Part shown: one piece after another, positions 8,737 to 16,950 of the stretch
Numbering within the stretch: the stretch's first letter is position 1
Layout of the letters: every line of letters begins with the position of its first letter
NCBI GenBank assembly: GCA_937868075.1
Contig: CALMLL010000128.1
Location: 1 to 62,153, forward strand
From: an uncultured Marmoricola sp.
GTDB lineage: Bacteria; Actinomycetota; Actinomycetes; Propionibacteriales; Nocardioidaceae
Length of the DNA: 62,153 bases
Reading direction: 5' to 3'
Made by a program: the position numbers and the translations under genes
The notes under the pieces: model-generated
The model's database searches: none
The model's input: the letters and a program-made list of their open reading frames with translations, nothing else
What the model was told of the DNA's origin: nothing

Positions 8737-10088
8737 GAGGTGCTCCTTCGAAGGCTGAGGCGCCGGGCGAGGTCGGATTGGAAGACCCCAGCCGGGTCGA
8801 GTCTGGTCAGGGACGCCTGGAACTGCGGCAACCGGGGGTACATCGTGGCCAGGTCCGCAGCGTTCATCCGCGCGTCCTTGGCCAGGTAGAGCCGACCTCC
8901 GGCCGCCAGCACCAGCGCATCGAGCAGGGCGAACAATGGGATCAGGCTGACCTTGGCGGGCATGTCCAGCGCCAGCGTCCAGCCCTCTCGGGGGAAGGAC
9001 AGGTAGCCCTGGTTGCCGCGGCCGAAACGCTTGAGAACAGCCAGGAACGAGGGATTGCGGGCATTGGCGATGATCCGCAGGGCCTCGATGAGGGCATCCT
9101 CCGCCTCATCGGGTACGACGAACTGGTACTGCACCATGCCGGTGGAGCCGTACATCCGATTCCAGCCACCGACAGCATCGAGAGGGTGGAAGAAGGCCGA
9201 AATGCTCTGGATCTCCCCCTCACGGTGACGTGGGGCCTTGCGGAACCACAGTTCGTTGAAGGCGGTGATGGTGGGCAGCGAGACCAGCCCGCGCGGCAAC
9301 CACGGCGGAGCATGGAGGATCGGCCCCTTCGGCGGAGTCCACCGCGCTTCGGCTGCGGTGGCACCCAGTTCGTCGAAGCGGGCATGCTCGCCTCGGGTCA
9401 GCACCGAACGCCCCAGGGCGTCCCCGCGAGCCAAGGTGTCGATCCACGCCACCGAATAGGTGGTGGTGGCATCGGTGGCCTTGATCTGGTCCATCACCTC
9501 ACGGACCCCACCGATGCGTTCGGTGGTGACCCTCATCCACGCCGACTCCACAGGCAGGACATCGATGAGGGCCGAGGTGATCACTCCGGTCAGCCCCATG
9601 CCGCCGGCAGTGGCGTTGAACGTGTCGGGGTCGCTCTCCCGGGTCACTGTGTGCGTGACGCCGGTGCCGTCGATGAGGTCGAAGGAGCGGACGTGATCGC
9701 TGAAACTTCCGGCCACGTGATGGTTCTTGCCGTGGATGTCGCACGCGATGGCACCGCCCACGGTCACATAGCGGGTGCCGGGGGTGACCGGGACGAAGCG
9801 TTGGTGGGAAAGCAGGAAAGCCATCAGGTCGTGCAGCGACGTCGCCCCGGAGACGCGCACGGCGGCACCCCCCTCGACCAGGGTCGGCGCGCTGTCGCGC
9901 AGGGTCAGCACCACGCCGCCCGCGTTCTGGGCGGCATCACCGTAGGAGCGGCCCAGACCCCTCACCAGCAGTCCACGCTCGGAGGCGGCCGCAATCTCGG
10001 CGGCCACGTCTTCGGCAGTGACGGTGCGCAACCAAGCAGCGGTGGGGGCGGTTCGACCCCACCCGGTCAGCGTCACCTCACCCGACAT
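8733..10088 (-). CDS. dprE1: decaprenylphosphoryl-beta-D-ribose oxidase DprE1
   Basis: A 451-residue FAD enzyme of the vanillyl-alcohol-oxidase fold that oxidises the 2'-hydroxyl of decaprenyl-phosphoryl-ribose. The FAD-binding part shows RGLGRSYGDAAQN (residues 43-55) and GGAIACDIHGKNHH (111-124); the substrate domain contains VGGWNRMYGSTGMVQYQFVVP (about 306-325). Lys404 in YLAKDARM matches catalytic Lys418 of the M. tuberculosis enzyme. The residue matching its Cys387, the covalent target of benzothiazinones, is Ala373 here (EGWTLALDMP versus GWNICVDFP, recalled from memory). ATG at 10088 lies inside the 3' end of the phosphoribosyltransferase gene (11-base overlap). Part of a three-gene donor pathway; length is close to the usual 460 residues. 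Confidence 0.95.
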   Translation of the reverse strand: MSGEVTLTGWGRTAPTAAWLRTVTAEDVAAEIAAASERGLLVRGLGRSYGDAAQNAGGVVLTLRDSAPTLVEGGAAVRVSGATSLHDLMAFLLSHQRFVPVTPGTRYVTVGGAIACDIHGKNHHVAGSFSDHVRSFDLIDGTGVTHTVTRESDPDTFNATAGGMGLTGVITSALIDVLPVESAWMRVTTERIGGVREVMDQIKATDATTTYSVAWIDTLARGDALGRSVLTRGEHARFDELGATAAEARWTPPKGPILHAPPWLPRGLVSLPTITAFNELWFRKAPRHREGEIQSISAFFHPLDAVGGWNRMYGSTGMVQYQFVVPDEAEDALIEALRIIANARNPSFLAVLKRFGRGNQGYLSFPREGWTLALDMPAKVSLIPLFALLDALVLAAGGRLYLAKDARMNAADLATMYPRLPQFQASLTRLDPAGVFQSDLARRLSLRRSTS

Positions 10089-10947
10089 TGAGCACGCCCA
10101 GGGCGACCAGAACCAACCAGATCACGCCGACGACCTGCAGCCAGCGGTCGGCGTACACGATGTCCTCGGGAGAAGCGGCCGCACCCAGGTCGATATCGAC
10201 GGCGTACCGCAGCATTCCCAGCGTGAAGGCCGCGATCGAAGCGGTGTGCCACGGGAACACCGACGTCCCCTCTTGCTCGAAGGCCCACAGGCTGTAACTG
10301 ACCAGAGTGACCGCGGCTGCCGCACTCCAAACGAAGCGCAGATAGGTGGCGGTGTAACCGACCAGGGATCGTCGGGTGCCGGCCTCACTGCCGAGCGTGT
10401 GGAGTTCGGAGTAGCGCTTGCCCGAGACCATGAAGAGCGACCCGAAGCCGGCGACCAACAAGAACCACTGCGAGATCGGCAGGTGCGCAGCGAGGCCACC
10501 AGCAACGGCACGCATCAAGAAGCCTGCGGTGACCACCGCCAGGTCGATGACGGGTTCATGCTTGAGGCGGTAGGCGTAGAGGACCTGGAGGACGAAGTAG
10601 ATCCCCAACAGGGTCGGCAGCGCCCACCGGGTCGTCGCAGCCAGTGCCAGGGAAGCCGCCGCCAGCACCGCCGCGGCGATCAACGCCTGACCCGCGCTCA
10701 ACGCGCCACTGGCCACCGGCCGGAATCGCTTGCTGGGGTGCGCGCGGTCGGCTTCGGCGTCAGCCACGTCGTTGACGCAATACACGGCCGAGGACATCAG
10801 CGCGAAACTGACAAATGCGACAGCCGTGTTGAGCGCGACCGACGGGAAAAAGATCTTGCCTGCGGCCAAGGGCGCCGCGACGACGAGGAGATTCTTGACC
10901 CACTGCCGCGGGCGCATTGTGATGAAGACGGCAGTGAGGGTGACCAC
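10078..10947 (-). CDS. ubiA: decaprenyl-phosphate phosphoribosyltransferase (UbiA family)
   Basis: A 289-residue membrane prenyltransferase-fold enzyme that transfers 5-phosphoribose from PRPP to decaprenyl phosphate, the first committed step of arabinose-donor synthesis. The first Asp-rich motif, NDVADAEADRAHPSKRF, is the version found in this subgroup. The N-terminal RPRQWVKNLLV is also typical, and eight or nine hydrophobic helices cover the rest. Start is GTG at 10947; a later ATG (MRPRQW) would remove about ten residues. It leads the operon ubiA-dprE1-dprE2-membrane protein. A separate phosphatase (Rv3807c type) that removes the 5-phosphate is not in the window. Only about 34 bases separate its start from the divergent flippase, so the two share a promoter region. 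Confidence 0.92.
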   Translation of the reverse strand: MVTLTAVFITMRPRQWVKNLLVVAAPLAAGKIFFPSVALNTAVAFVSFALMSSAVYCVNDVADAEADRAHPSKRFRPVASGALSAGQALIAAAVLAAASLALAATTRWALPTLLGIYFVLQVLYAYRLKHEPVIDLAVVTAGFLMRAVAGGLAAHLPISQWFLLVAGFGSLFMVSGKRYSELHTLGSEAGTRRSLVGYTATYLRFVWSAAAAVTLVSYSLWAFEQEGTSVFPWHTASIAAFTLGMLRYAVDIDLGAAASPEDIVYADRWLQVVGVIWLVLVALGVLNVG

Positions 10948-10981
10948 CGAAGAAGTCTAAGGGCCACCTAGGCTTCCTCCC

Positions 10982-12247
10982 GTGACCCCGCCTTCCGCCA
11001 CTCGACCCGCCGGCGACCGGCTGCGTCAGTTGGCCACCGGGGGTGCCGGGGTTGCCGCCGCCATGGCAGTGATGAACCTCGGTGCCTACGGGTTCACCAT
11101 CGTCGCCGCTCGCGTCCTCGGGCCTCAGCCGTACGGCGCTCTGGCCAGCCTGATGGCCACGCTCTTGGTCGTGATGGTCCTCCAACTCGGGATCCAGGCC
11201 ACCGCGGCTCGGCGAATCGCCGCCGACCCCGAGCACGTGGCACAGATCGCCCGCGGAATCCAGCGGGTCACGTTTCGAGCCGCCCTTGTCTTCGCAGCGG
11301 TCCTGCTGCTCCTCTCACCGCTGATCCAGCGTGTCCTTCACCTCCAGGATCTCCCCACAGCCGCCTTGGTGGCGGCCGCGGCGGTCCCGCTGACCATCAT
11401 GGGCGGCCAGGCAGGCATCTTGCAGGGCGAGCGGCGCTGGGGCCCCCTCGCCTTGATCTACATCGCCAGCGGAGTGCCCCGGCTCCTGATCGGTGGCCTG
11501 TTGATCTGGTGGCGGCCCACCGAAGCCATGGCCATGCTCGGCGTGGCGTTGGGGGCCTGTGTGCCGGTGCTCATCGGCTGGGTGGCACTGCGCCACGAGC
11601 GCCCCCGCGGTGCTCGCAGCGAGGACCACCGGGCGGCCAGCCTGCTGCGCGAGACGGTGCACAACTCTCAGACCCTGCTGGCCTTCTTCGCGCTGTCCAA
11701 CGTCGACATCGTGGTGGCTCGCAATGTCTTGGACCTCCATGACGCGGGTCTGTACGCCGCCGGCCTGATCCTGACCAAGGCCGTGTTGTTCTTGCCGCAG
11801 TTCGTCGTGGTGGTCGCTTTCCCGTCGATGTCGACGGCCCGAGAGCGACAACAGGCCCTGGCCCGAGGACTTGGTCTGGTGGCTCTTCTAGGTGGAGCAA
11901 GCGTCGCCGGAACCCTGGTGCTACCCAATCTGGCCACCGCCTTCGTCGGGGGTCCGAAGTACGCCGAGGTGACCGACCGGCTCTGGCTCTTCGCGGTGCT
12001 GGGCACCGCGTTGTCGATGCTGCAGTTGCTGGTCTATGCCGTGCTGGCCCGGCAGAGCACCCGATCCCCCTGGCTGCTGTGGGCCGCCCTCATCGCCGTC
12101 GTCGCCGCCGGACGATTGACCCACACCGTGGAAGCCCTGATTGCGGTGGTGCTGATCTGCGACGCCTTGGTCCTCGGGGCACTGTTGGCGATCAGCCTCT
12201 ACCTGGTGCGTAAGCCGATCCCCGTGGATAGCCCCGCAGGGCAGTGA
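10982..12247 (+). CDS. Wzx/MATE-like oligosaccharide flippase
   Basis: A 421-residue integral membrane protein of the MOP superfamily. Roughly 12 hydrophobic segments are seen. The N-terminal stretch GVAAAMAVMNLGAYGFTIVAARVLGPQPYG has the layout of Wzx and MATE proteins, where the first helix ends in a RxLGP-like turn. Residues around 225-240 (LLAFFALSNVDIVVARNVL) match the second half of the pseudo-repeat. Starts with GTG. It is divergently arranged with the arabinose-donor operon and tail-to-tail with polA (6-base gap). The substrate is unknown; flipping of a lipid-linked glycan, possibly carrying arabinose, is an inference from context. No Rv3789-type small flippase is present here. Confidence 0.8.
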   Translation: MTPPSATRPAGDRLRQLATGGAGVAAAMAVMNLGAYGFTIVAARVLGPQPYGALASLMATLLVVMVLQLGIQATAARRIAADPEHVAQIARGIQRVTFRAALVFAAVLLLLSPLIQRVLHLQDLPTAALVAAAAVPLTIMGGQAGILQGERRWGPLALIYIASGVPRLLIGGLLIWWRPTEAMAMLGVALGACVPVLIGWVALRHERPRGARSEDHRAASLLRETVHNSQTLLAFFALSNVDIVVARNVLDLHDAGLYAAGLILTKAVLFLPQFVVVVAFPSMSTARERQQALARGLGLVALLGGASVAGTLVLPNLATAFVGGPKYAEVTDRLWLFAVLGTALSMLQLLVYAVLARQSTRSPWLLWAALIAVVAAGRLTHTVEALIAVVLICDALVLGALLAISLYLVRKPIPVDSPAGQ

Positions 12248-12252
12248 CCCGA

Positions 12253-14931
12253 CTAGTGAGCCGCGTCGTGCCAACTGCGACCGGCCCCGACTGAGACATC
12301 GAGCGGCACCGTCAGGTCGGCGGCCGCGCCCATCTGCTCGCGTAGTAGCTCGGGCAGCGTCTCGGACTCACCATGAGCGCGCTCCAACACGAGTTCGTCA
12401 TGCACCTGGAGCAGCAGTCGGCTCTGCATGCCGGCCGACTTGAGTGACCGATCGACGTTGAGCATGGCCACTTTGATGATGTCGGCGGCCGAACCCTGGA
12501 TCGGCGCGTTGAGCGCCATCCGTTCTGCCATCTCGCGACGCTGCCGGTTGTCGCTGGTCAGGTCGGGAAGGTAGCGGCGCCGGCCAAGGATGGTCTCGGT
12601 GAAACCGGTGCGACGCGCCTCTCCCACGATGGAGTCGAGATAGTCGCGCACCCCTCCGAAGGTCTCGAAGTACTCATCCATCAGCCCGCGAGCCTCGCCG
12701 GTCGAGATCCGCAACTGCTCCGAGAGGCCGAAAGCGGACAGGCCGTAGGCCAGCCCGTAGTTCATCGCCTTGATCTTGGCCCGCATCTCCTGGGTCACAT
12801 CACCGGCCTCAACGCCGAAGACCCTGCTGGCGGTCACGGTGTGAAAGTCGCGGCCCGATCTGAAGGCGTCGATCAGAGCCGCGTCCTCGGAGAGGTGGGC
12901 CATGATCCGCATCTCGATCTGGCTGTAGTCCACAGTCACCAGGTCGGCGTACCCCTCGCCGACGACGAACGCCTCGCGAATGCGGCGTCCCTCCTCGGTG
13001 CGGACCGGGATGTTCTGCAGGTTGGGGTCGGTGGAGGAGAGCCGACCGGTCGCGGCGATCAATTGGTTAAACGTGGTGTGGATGCGGCCGTCGTCGGCCA
13101 CCGTCTTGAGAAGCCCCTCCACCGTCTGGCGCAGACGGCTCACGTCTCGGTGCCGCAGGAGGTGCTGCAGGAACGGGTGCTCGGTCTTGTCGAAAAGGCT
13201 CTGCAACGCATCGGCGTCGGTGGTGTAGCCGGTCTTGGTGCGTTTGGTCTTGGGCATGTTGAGTTCGTCGAACAGCACGACCTGCAACTGTTTGGGCGAG
13301 CCGAGGTTGATCTCCTTGCCGATGACCTCGTACGCCTCCGTCGCCGCCGAGCGCACCCGGTCGGCGAACTCCGACTCCAGCGAATTCAACAAGTCGAGGT
13401 CGACGGCGATGCCGGTGCGCTCCATGCGCAGGAGTACGTCGACCAACGGCAACTCCACGTCGCTGAGAAGTGCGGTGCCGCCCCGGTCGGCGAGTTCGAC
13501 ATCGAGCGCCTCGGCCACGTCGAGCACTGCGCGTGCCGCCAACATGGCCGGCTCGCTCTCGTCCTGGTCGGCGAGCCCGAGCATGAGTTGGTCGCCGGCG
13601 TCCGCGCCACCTTGCTTGAGTTCCCTCTTGAGATAGCGAACGGTGAGGTCGGCCAGGTCATAGGAGCGCTGGTCGGGGCGGGCGAGATAGGCAGACAACG
13701 CCGTGTCGCGCTCCAGACCGGCGACGTCCCAGCCACGGGCGGCCAACGCGAGCATCGGTCCCTTGGCGTCGTGCAGGACCTTGGGCACTCCCGCATCGGC
13801 CAGCCATGCCCCGAGGGCGAGGTCTGCCTCGGGGTCGAGCTGGGTCGGGTCGATCCAGGCGGCCGCCCCCGAGGTGGTGGCCAGGGCGATACCGGTGACG
13901 TCACCTGTGCCGGCACGCCACGAACCGAGGATGTGCATGCCCACACGGTGGCCGTCGCGGGCGTGCTGCTCGAGCCAAGGACCGACCTGGGGGTTGCTCA
14001 AGACGTCGCCGGCAAGCTCGAAGCCGGAGCCGTCGAGTTCCTCCTCCGATTCCAGGGTCTCGAAGAGCCGCTCGCGCAGAACACGGAACTCCAGCCCGTC
14101 GAAGAGGGTGTGGACCTCGTGGCGGTCCCAGGGGCGGACCGCGAGATCGGCCGGGACCATCGGCAGGTCGAGGTCGGTCACCAGGGCGTTGAGGCGCCGA
14201 TTGCGGATCACGTCGCCCAGGTGCTCGCGCAGGGATTCGCCAGCCTTGCCGGTGATCTCTTCGGCACGATCGATCACGTTGTCGAGACCGTCGTAGGCGG
14301 TCAGCCACTTGGCCGCGGTCTTGGGACCCACACCAGGGACGCCAGGCAGGTTGTCGCTGGATTCACCCACCAGGGCGGCCAACTCGGGGTAACGCATGGG
14401 GGGCACTCCGTAGCGCTCCTCGACCGCGGCGGGGTCCATGCGCTTCATCTCCGAGACCCCGCGCATGGGGTAGATGACGGTGGTGTGATCGCTGACCAGT
14501 TGGAAGGAGTCACGGTCACCGGTGCAGATGAGCACGTCGAAACCCTCAGCGACCGCTTGTGAGGTGAGGGTGCCGATGATGTCGTCGGCCTCGAAGCCGT
14601 CCTTCTCCATGAACGGGATCCGCAGTGCAGAGAGCACTTCCTTGATCAAGGACACCTGACCACCGAACTCGGCAGGAGAGGTGGACCGGTTGGCTTTGTA
14701 GTCGACGTACTCGGCACTGCGGAAGGTCTGGCGGCTGACGTCGAAGGCGACCGCCACGTGCGTGGGGCGCTCGTCGCGCAGGACGTTGATCAGCATCGCG
14801 GTGAAGCCGTAGACGGCGTTGGTGTGCTGGCCGGTCGTGGTGGAGAAGTTGTCGACAGGGAGGGCGAAGAAGGCCCGGTAGGCGAGGGAATGGCCATCGA
14901 GGAGCAGCAGTCGCGGCGGTGGTGGGAGCAC
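12253..14931 (-). CDS. polA: DNA polymerase I
   Basis: An 892-residue family A polymerase for gap filling and Okazaki fragment maturation. The N-terminal 5'-3' exonuclease (residues 1-300) shows LLLLDGHSLAYRAFFALP, EADDIIGTLT and GVPGVGPKTAAKWL. The middle 3'-5' exonuclease-like domain (about 320-500) lacks the DTE-type metal motif and is probably inactive, as is usual in Actinobacteria. The polymerase domain has motif A DLVTVDYSQIEMRIMAHLS, motif B with MNYGLAYGLSAFG, and motif C LLLQVHDELVLE. Start is GTG at 14931, directly before the first conserved strand, with no room for a later start. It is divergent from the thioesterase gene. Confidence 0.97.
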   Translation of the reverse strand: MLPPPPRLLLLDGHSLAYRAFFALPVDNFSTTTGQHTNAVYGFTAMLINVLRDERPTHVAVAFDVSRQTFRSAEYVDYKANRSTSPAEFGGQVSLIKEVLSALRIPFMEKDGFEADDIIGTLTSQAVAEGFDVLICTGDRDSFQLVSDHTTVIYPMRGVSEMKRMDPAAVEERYGVPPMRYPELAALVGESSDNLPGVPGVGPKTAAKWLTAYDGLDNVIDRAEEITGKAGESLREHLGDVIRNRRLNALVTDLDLPMVPADLAVRPWDRHEVHTLFDGLEFRVLRERLFETLESEEELDGSGFELAGDVLSNPQVGPWLEQHARDGHRVGMHILGSWRAGTGDVTGIALATTSGAAAWIDPTQLDPEADLALGAWLADAGVPKVLHDAKGPMLALAARGWDVAGLERDTALSAYLARPDQRSYDLADLTVRYLKRELKQGGADAGDQLMLGLADQDESEPAMLAARAVLDVAEALDVELADRGGTALLSDVELPLVDVLLRMERTGIAVDLDLLNSLESEFADRVRSAATEAYEVIGKEINLGSPKQLQVVLFDELNMPKTKRTKTGYTTDADALQSLFDKTEHPFLQHLLRHRDVSRLRQTVEGLLKTVADDGRIHTTFNQLIAATGRLSSTDPNLQNIPVRTEEGRRIREAFVVGEGYADLVTVDYSQIEMRIMAHLSEDAALIDAFRSGRDFHTVTASRVFGVEAGDVTQEMRAKIKAMNYGLAYGLSAFGLSEQLRISTGEARGLMDEYFETFGGVRDYLDSIVGEARRTGFTETILGRRRYLPDLTSDNRQRREMAERMALNAPIQGSAADIIKVAMLNVDRSLKSAGMQSRLLLQVHDELVLERAHGESETLPELLREQMGAAADLTVPLDVSVGAGRSWHDAAH

Positions 14932-14973
14932 CCTGCGACCCTAACGGCTCGGACCGACCGGCAAGATGTCCGC

Positions 14974-15417
14974 GTGAGTGATTCCGCCGACGACCAAACC
15001 CGCCTCCAGGAGTTCATGTCCGGCATGCCCCAAGGCATGGGGGCACTCAACGACCGCATGGGTATCGAGGTCGTGGAGGTTTCCCCACAACGCGTGGTCG
15101 CGACCATGCCTGTAGAAGGCAACACCCAGCCCTACGGACTGCTCCATGGGGGTGCTTCGGTGGTGCTGGCCGAGACCCTCGGCTCGATCGGCGCCGGACT
15201 CCACGGATGGCCAGACCGTTTCGCCGTCGGCATCGACATCAACGCCACCCACCACCGCTCGGCCACCGAGGGCTTGGTCACCGGGGTGGCCACGCCCGTC
15301 CACCTCGGCCGCACCACGGCCTGCTTCGACGTGGTGATCAGCGACGAGGCCGGGAAACGCCTGTGCACCTCGCGGATCACCTGCGCGCTCATGCCCCGCG
15401 AGCGGTACGCCGGATGA
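14974..15417 (+). CDS. hotdog-fold thioesterase (PaaI / menaquinone type)
   Basis: A 147-residue single-domain hotdog protein, probably an acyl-CoA thioesterase. The helix-start motif LLHGGASVVLAETLGSI at about residues 57-73 carries the usual HGG and the Glu/Asp that activates water. GIDINATHHRS and VATPVHLGRTTACFDV follow in family order. Start is GTG at 14974; a longer reading would run into polA on the other strand. The stop overlaps the ATG of the DUF554 gene by 4 bases. Substrate specificity (1,4-dihydroxy-2-naphthoyl-CoA or phenylacetyl-type thioesters) cannot be told from the sequence. Confidence 0.85.
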   Translation: MSDSADDQTRLQEFMSGMPQGMGALNDRMGIEVVEVSPQRVVATMPVEGNTQPYGLLHGGASVVLAETLGSIGAGLHGWPDRFAVGIDINATHHRSATEGLVTGVATPVHLGRTTACFDVVISDEAGKRLCTSRITCALMPRERYAG

Positions 15418-16172
15418 TCCCGGGCGTCGGCACGGTGACCAACGTGGTCGCGGTGCTGGTCGGCAGTGGCATCGGCGCGGTCGCCGGACATCGCTTCCCC
15501 GAACGCACCCGCACCGTGGTCACCGACGGGCTCGGCCTCATCACCTTGGTCATCGCCGGGAGCTCGGCTGCGGCCGTGGTGGCCTCCTCGTTGACCGATG
15601 CCGTCGGGACGGCCGCACCGATGCTCATCGTTTTGGGCTCGGTCATCATCGGCGGCATCGTCGGCTCGTCGCTGCGCATCGAGGACCGCCTCGAGGGGTT
15701 CGGCGGGTGGCTGCGCGCCCGCGCCGCGTCCCGGTTGGGTGAGGGCGAGGGCGCTGCCGAGCGCGAGCGCTTCATCCAGGGCTTCGTGGTCTCCTCACTG
15801 ATCTTCTGCGTGGGCCCACTGGCGATCCTCGGCTCGGTGACCGAAGGCCTCGGCCAAGGACCCCAGCCCCTGTTGCTCAAGTCTGCGTTGGACTTCTTCG
15901 CGTCGATCGCGTTCGCGGCGGCGTACGGCTGGGGCGTGGCGGCCTCAGTGATCAGCCTCGTTGCCGTGCAGGGCGGCCTCACCGCCCTGGGCTTCGCCCT
16001 CGGCGACTTCCTGCCCGACGCTCACGTTGCGGCGCTGACCGCCACCGGCGGGGTGCTGCTGATCGGCGTGGCCCTGCGCCTGTTGGAACTCAAACAGGTG
16101 AAGGTGGGAGATCTATTACCGGCGCTGGTCGTGGCGCCGCTGCTGACCCAAGTGGTCGTGCTGGTGAGGTAG
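15414..16172 (+). CDS. DUF554 family membrane protein
   Basis: A 252-residue integral membrane protein of the DUF554 (YdfK-type) family. It begins MIPGVGTVTNVVAVLVGSGIGAV, the hallmark opening of the family, with a GxxxNxxxVxxG layout. Other family-like segments are SSLIFCVGPLAILGS near residue 125 and SALDFFASIAFAAAYGWGV near 160. Six or seven hydrophobic helices are seen. The ATG is embedded in the thioesterase stop (ATGA), so the genes are coupled, though no functional link is known. The biochemical role of the family is not established; a transport role is only a guess. It ends 5 bases before the convergent pdtaR gene. Confidence 0.85.
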   Translation: MIPGVGTVTNVVAVLVGSGIGAVAGHRFPERTRTVVTDGLGLITLVIAGSSAAAVVASSLTDAVGTAAPMLIVLGSVIIGGIVGSSLRIEDRLEGFGGWLRARAASRLGEGEGAAERERFIQGFVVSSLIFCVGPLAILGSVTEGLGQGPQPLLLKSALDFFASIAFAAAYGWGVAASVISLVAVQGGLTALGFALGDFLPDAHVAALTATGGVLLIGVALRLLELKQVKVGDLLPALVVAPLLTQVVVLVR

Positions 16173-16177
16173 TCGGG

Positions 16178-16840
16178 TCACGTACCAGATCCGTCGGCCA
16201 TGCCCACGCCGTGGGTCACGACACCTTCGGCGACCTGTTTCATCGACAACCTGAGATCCATGGCCGTCTTCTGGATCCAGCGGAAGGCATCCGGCTCGGT
16301 GAGGCCCAGTTCGGCTTGAAGGATGGCCTTGGCCCGGTCGACCAGTTTGCGGGTCTCAAGGCGCTCGGAGAGGTCGGCGACTTCGGCCTCGAGTTGCTGG
16401 AGCTCGGCGTAGCGACTCATGGCCATCTCCATGGCCGGGACCAGATCCGCGCGGCCGAATGGCTTGACCAAGTAGGCCATGGCGCCGGCTTCGCGAGCCC
16501 GTTGCACCAGCTCGCGCTGGCTGAAGGCAGTCAGGATCACCACAGGGGCGATCCGGGCGGCGGCGATGCGCTCAGCGGCGGCGATCCCGTCCAGTTTGGG
16601 CATCTTGATGTCCAAGATCACCAGGTCGGGTCGCAGTTCCTCGGCCAGCGCCACCGCCCGCTCGCCGTCTCCGGCCTGGCCCACGACGACGTAGCCCTCC
16701 TCGCGAAGCATCTCGACCAGATCGAGGCGAATCAGTGCCTCGTCCTCGGCCACCACAACCCGCGGGGACACTCGTCCAGGGTCGATAACGCTGCCGACAG
16801 CGGACCCAGGGTCGGATGGAAGGCCGGGGAGACTGCTCAC
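16178..16840 (-). CDS. pdtaR: ANTAR-domain response regulator PdtaR
   Basis: A 220-residue two-component regulator that binds RNA through a C-terminal ANTAR domain and acts by antitermination. The receiver domain (about 25-140) shows the acidic pocket in VVVAEDEALIRLDLVEMLREEGY, the phospho-acceptor Asp in DLVILDIKMPKLDGI, the Thr/Ser switch in VVILTAFSQ and Lys in YLVKPFGR. The ANTAR helices (about 150-210) include RKLVDRAKAILQAELGLTEPDAFRWIQKTA. Start is taken at GTG 16840; a weak -10 (TACCCT) 9 bases upstream suggests a nearly leaderless mRNA. Mycobacterial PdtaR pairs with kinase PdtaS; no kinase gene is near. Its promoter region lies antisense to the start of the tRNA gene. Confidence 0.93.
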   Translation of the reverse strand: MSSLPGLPSDPGSAVGSVIDPGRVSPRVVVAEDEALIRLDLVEMLREEGYVVVGQAGDGERAVALAEELRPDLVILDIKMPKLDGIAAAERIAAARIAPVVILTAFSQRELVQRAREAGAMAYLVKPFGRADLVPAMEMAMSRYAELQQLEAEVADLSERLETRKLVDRAKAILQAELGLTEPDAFRWIQKTAMDLRLSMKQVAEGVVTHGVGMADGSGT

Positions 16841-16848
16841 GTTGGTCA

Positions 16849-16858
16849 AGGGTAGTCT
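16849..16858. promoter_or_regulatory. overlapping divergent -10 elements for pdtaR and tRNA-Leu
   Basis: On the plus strand TAGTCT at 16853-16858 lies 12 bases before the mature tRNA start and is a plausible -10. On the minus strand TACCCT at 16854-16849 lies 8 bases before the pdtaR GTG. The two hexamers share two bases, so both promoters could not be occupied together. No good -35 hexamers are found at 17 bases on either side, so this is a weak, position-based call. Confidence 0.3.
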
Positions 16859-16870
16859 TTCCCGGCGTTG

Positions 16871-16944
16871 GCCCCGGTATCCCAACCGGCAGAGGAAGCG
16901 GTCTCAAACACCGTCCAGTGTGGGTTCGAATCCCACCCGGGGCA
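16871..16944 (+). tRNA. tRNA-Leu(CAA) with short variable loop
   Basis: A full cloverleaf can be drawn. The acceptor stem is GCCCCGG (16871-16877) with CCGGGGC (16937-16943), 7 perfect pairs, discriminator A at 16944. The D stem has 3 pairs (TCC/GGA, 16880-16882 with 16894-16896) plus a C-A mismatch, and the loop carries GG at 16888-16889. The anticodon stem is GCGGT/ACCGT with loop CTCAAAC, giving anticodon CAA at 16905-16907. The variable loop is only CCAGT (5 bases). The T stem is GTGGG/CCCAC with TTCGAAT. CCA is not fully encoded (CCC follows A). The 3-bp D stem and A73 are leucine-like, but normal bacterial tRNA-Leu has a long variable arm, so the geometry is unusual. Confidence 0.85.
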
Positions 16945-16950
16945 CCCGGC

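Noticed and set aside
12841..14562. 573-codon plus-strand open frame opposite polA
   Set aside because: Same reasoning: no motifs, biased composition, fully antisense to a well-supported gene.
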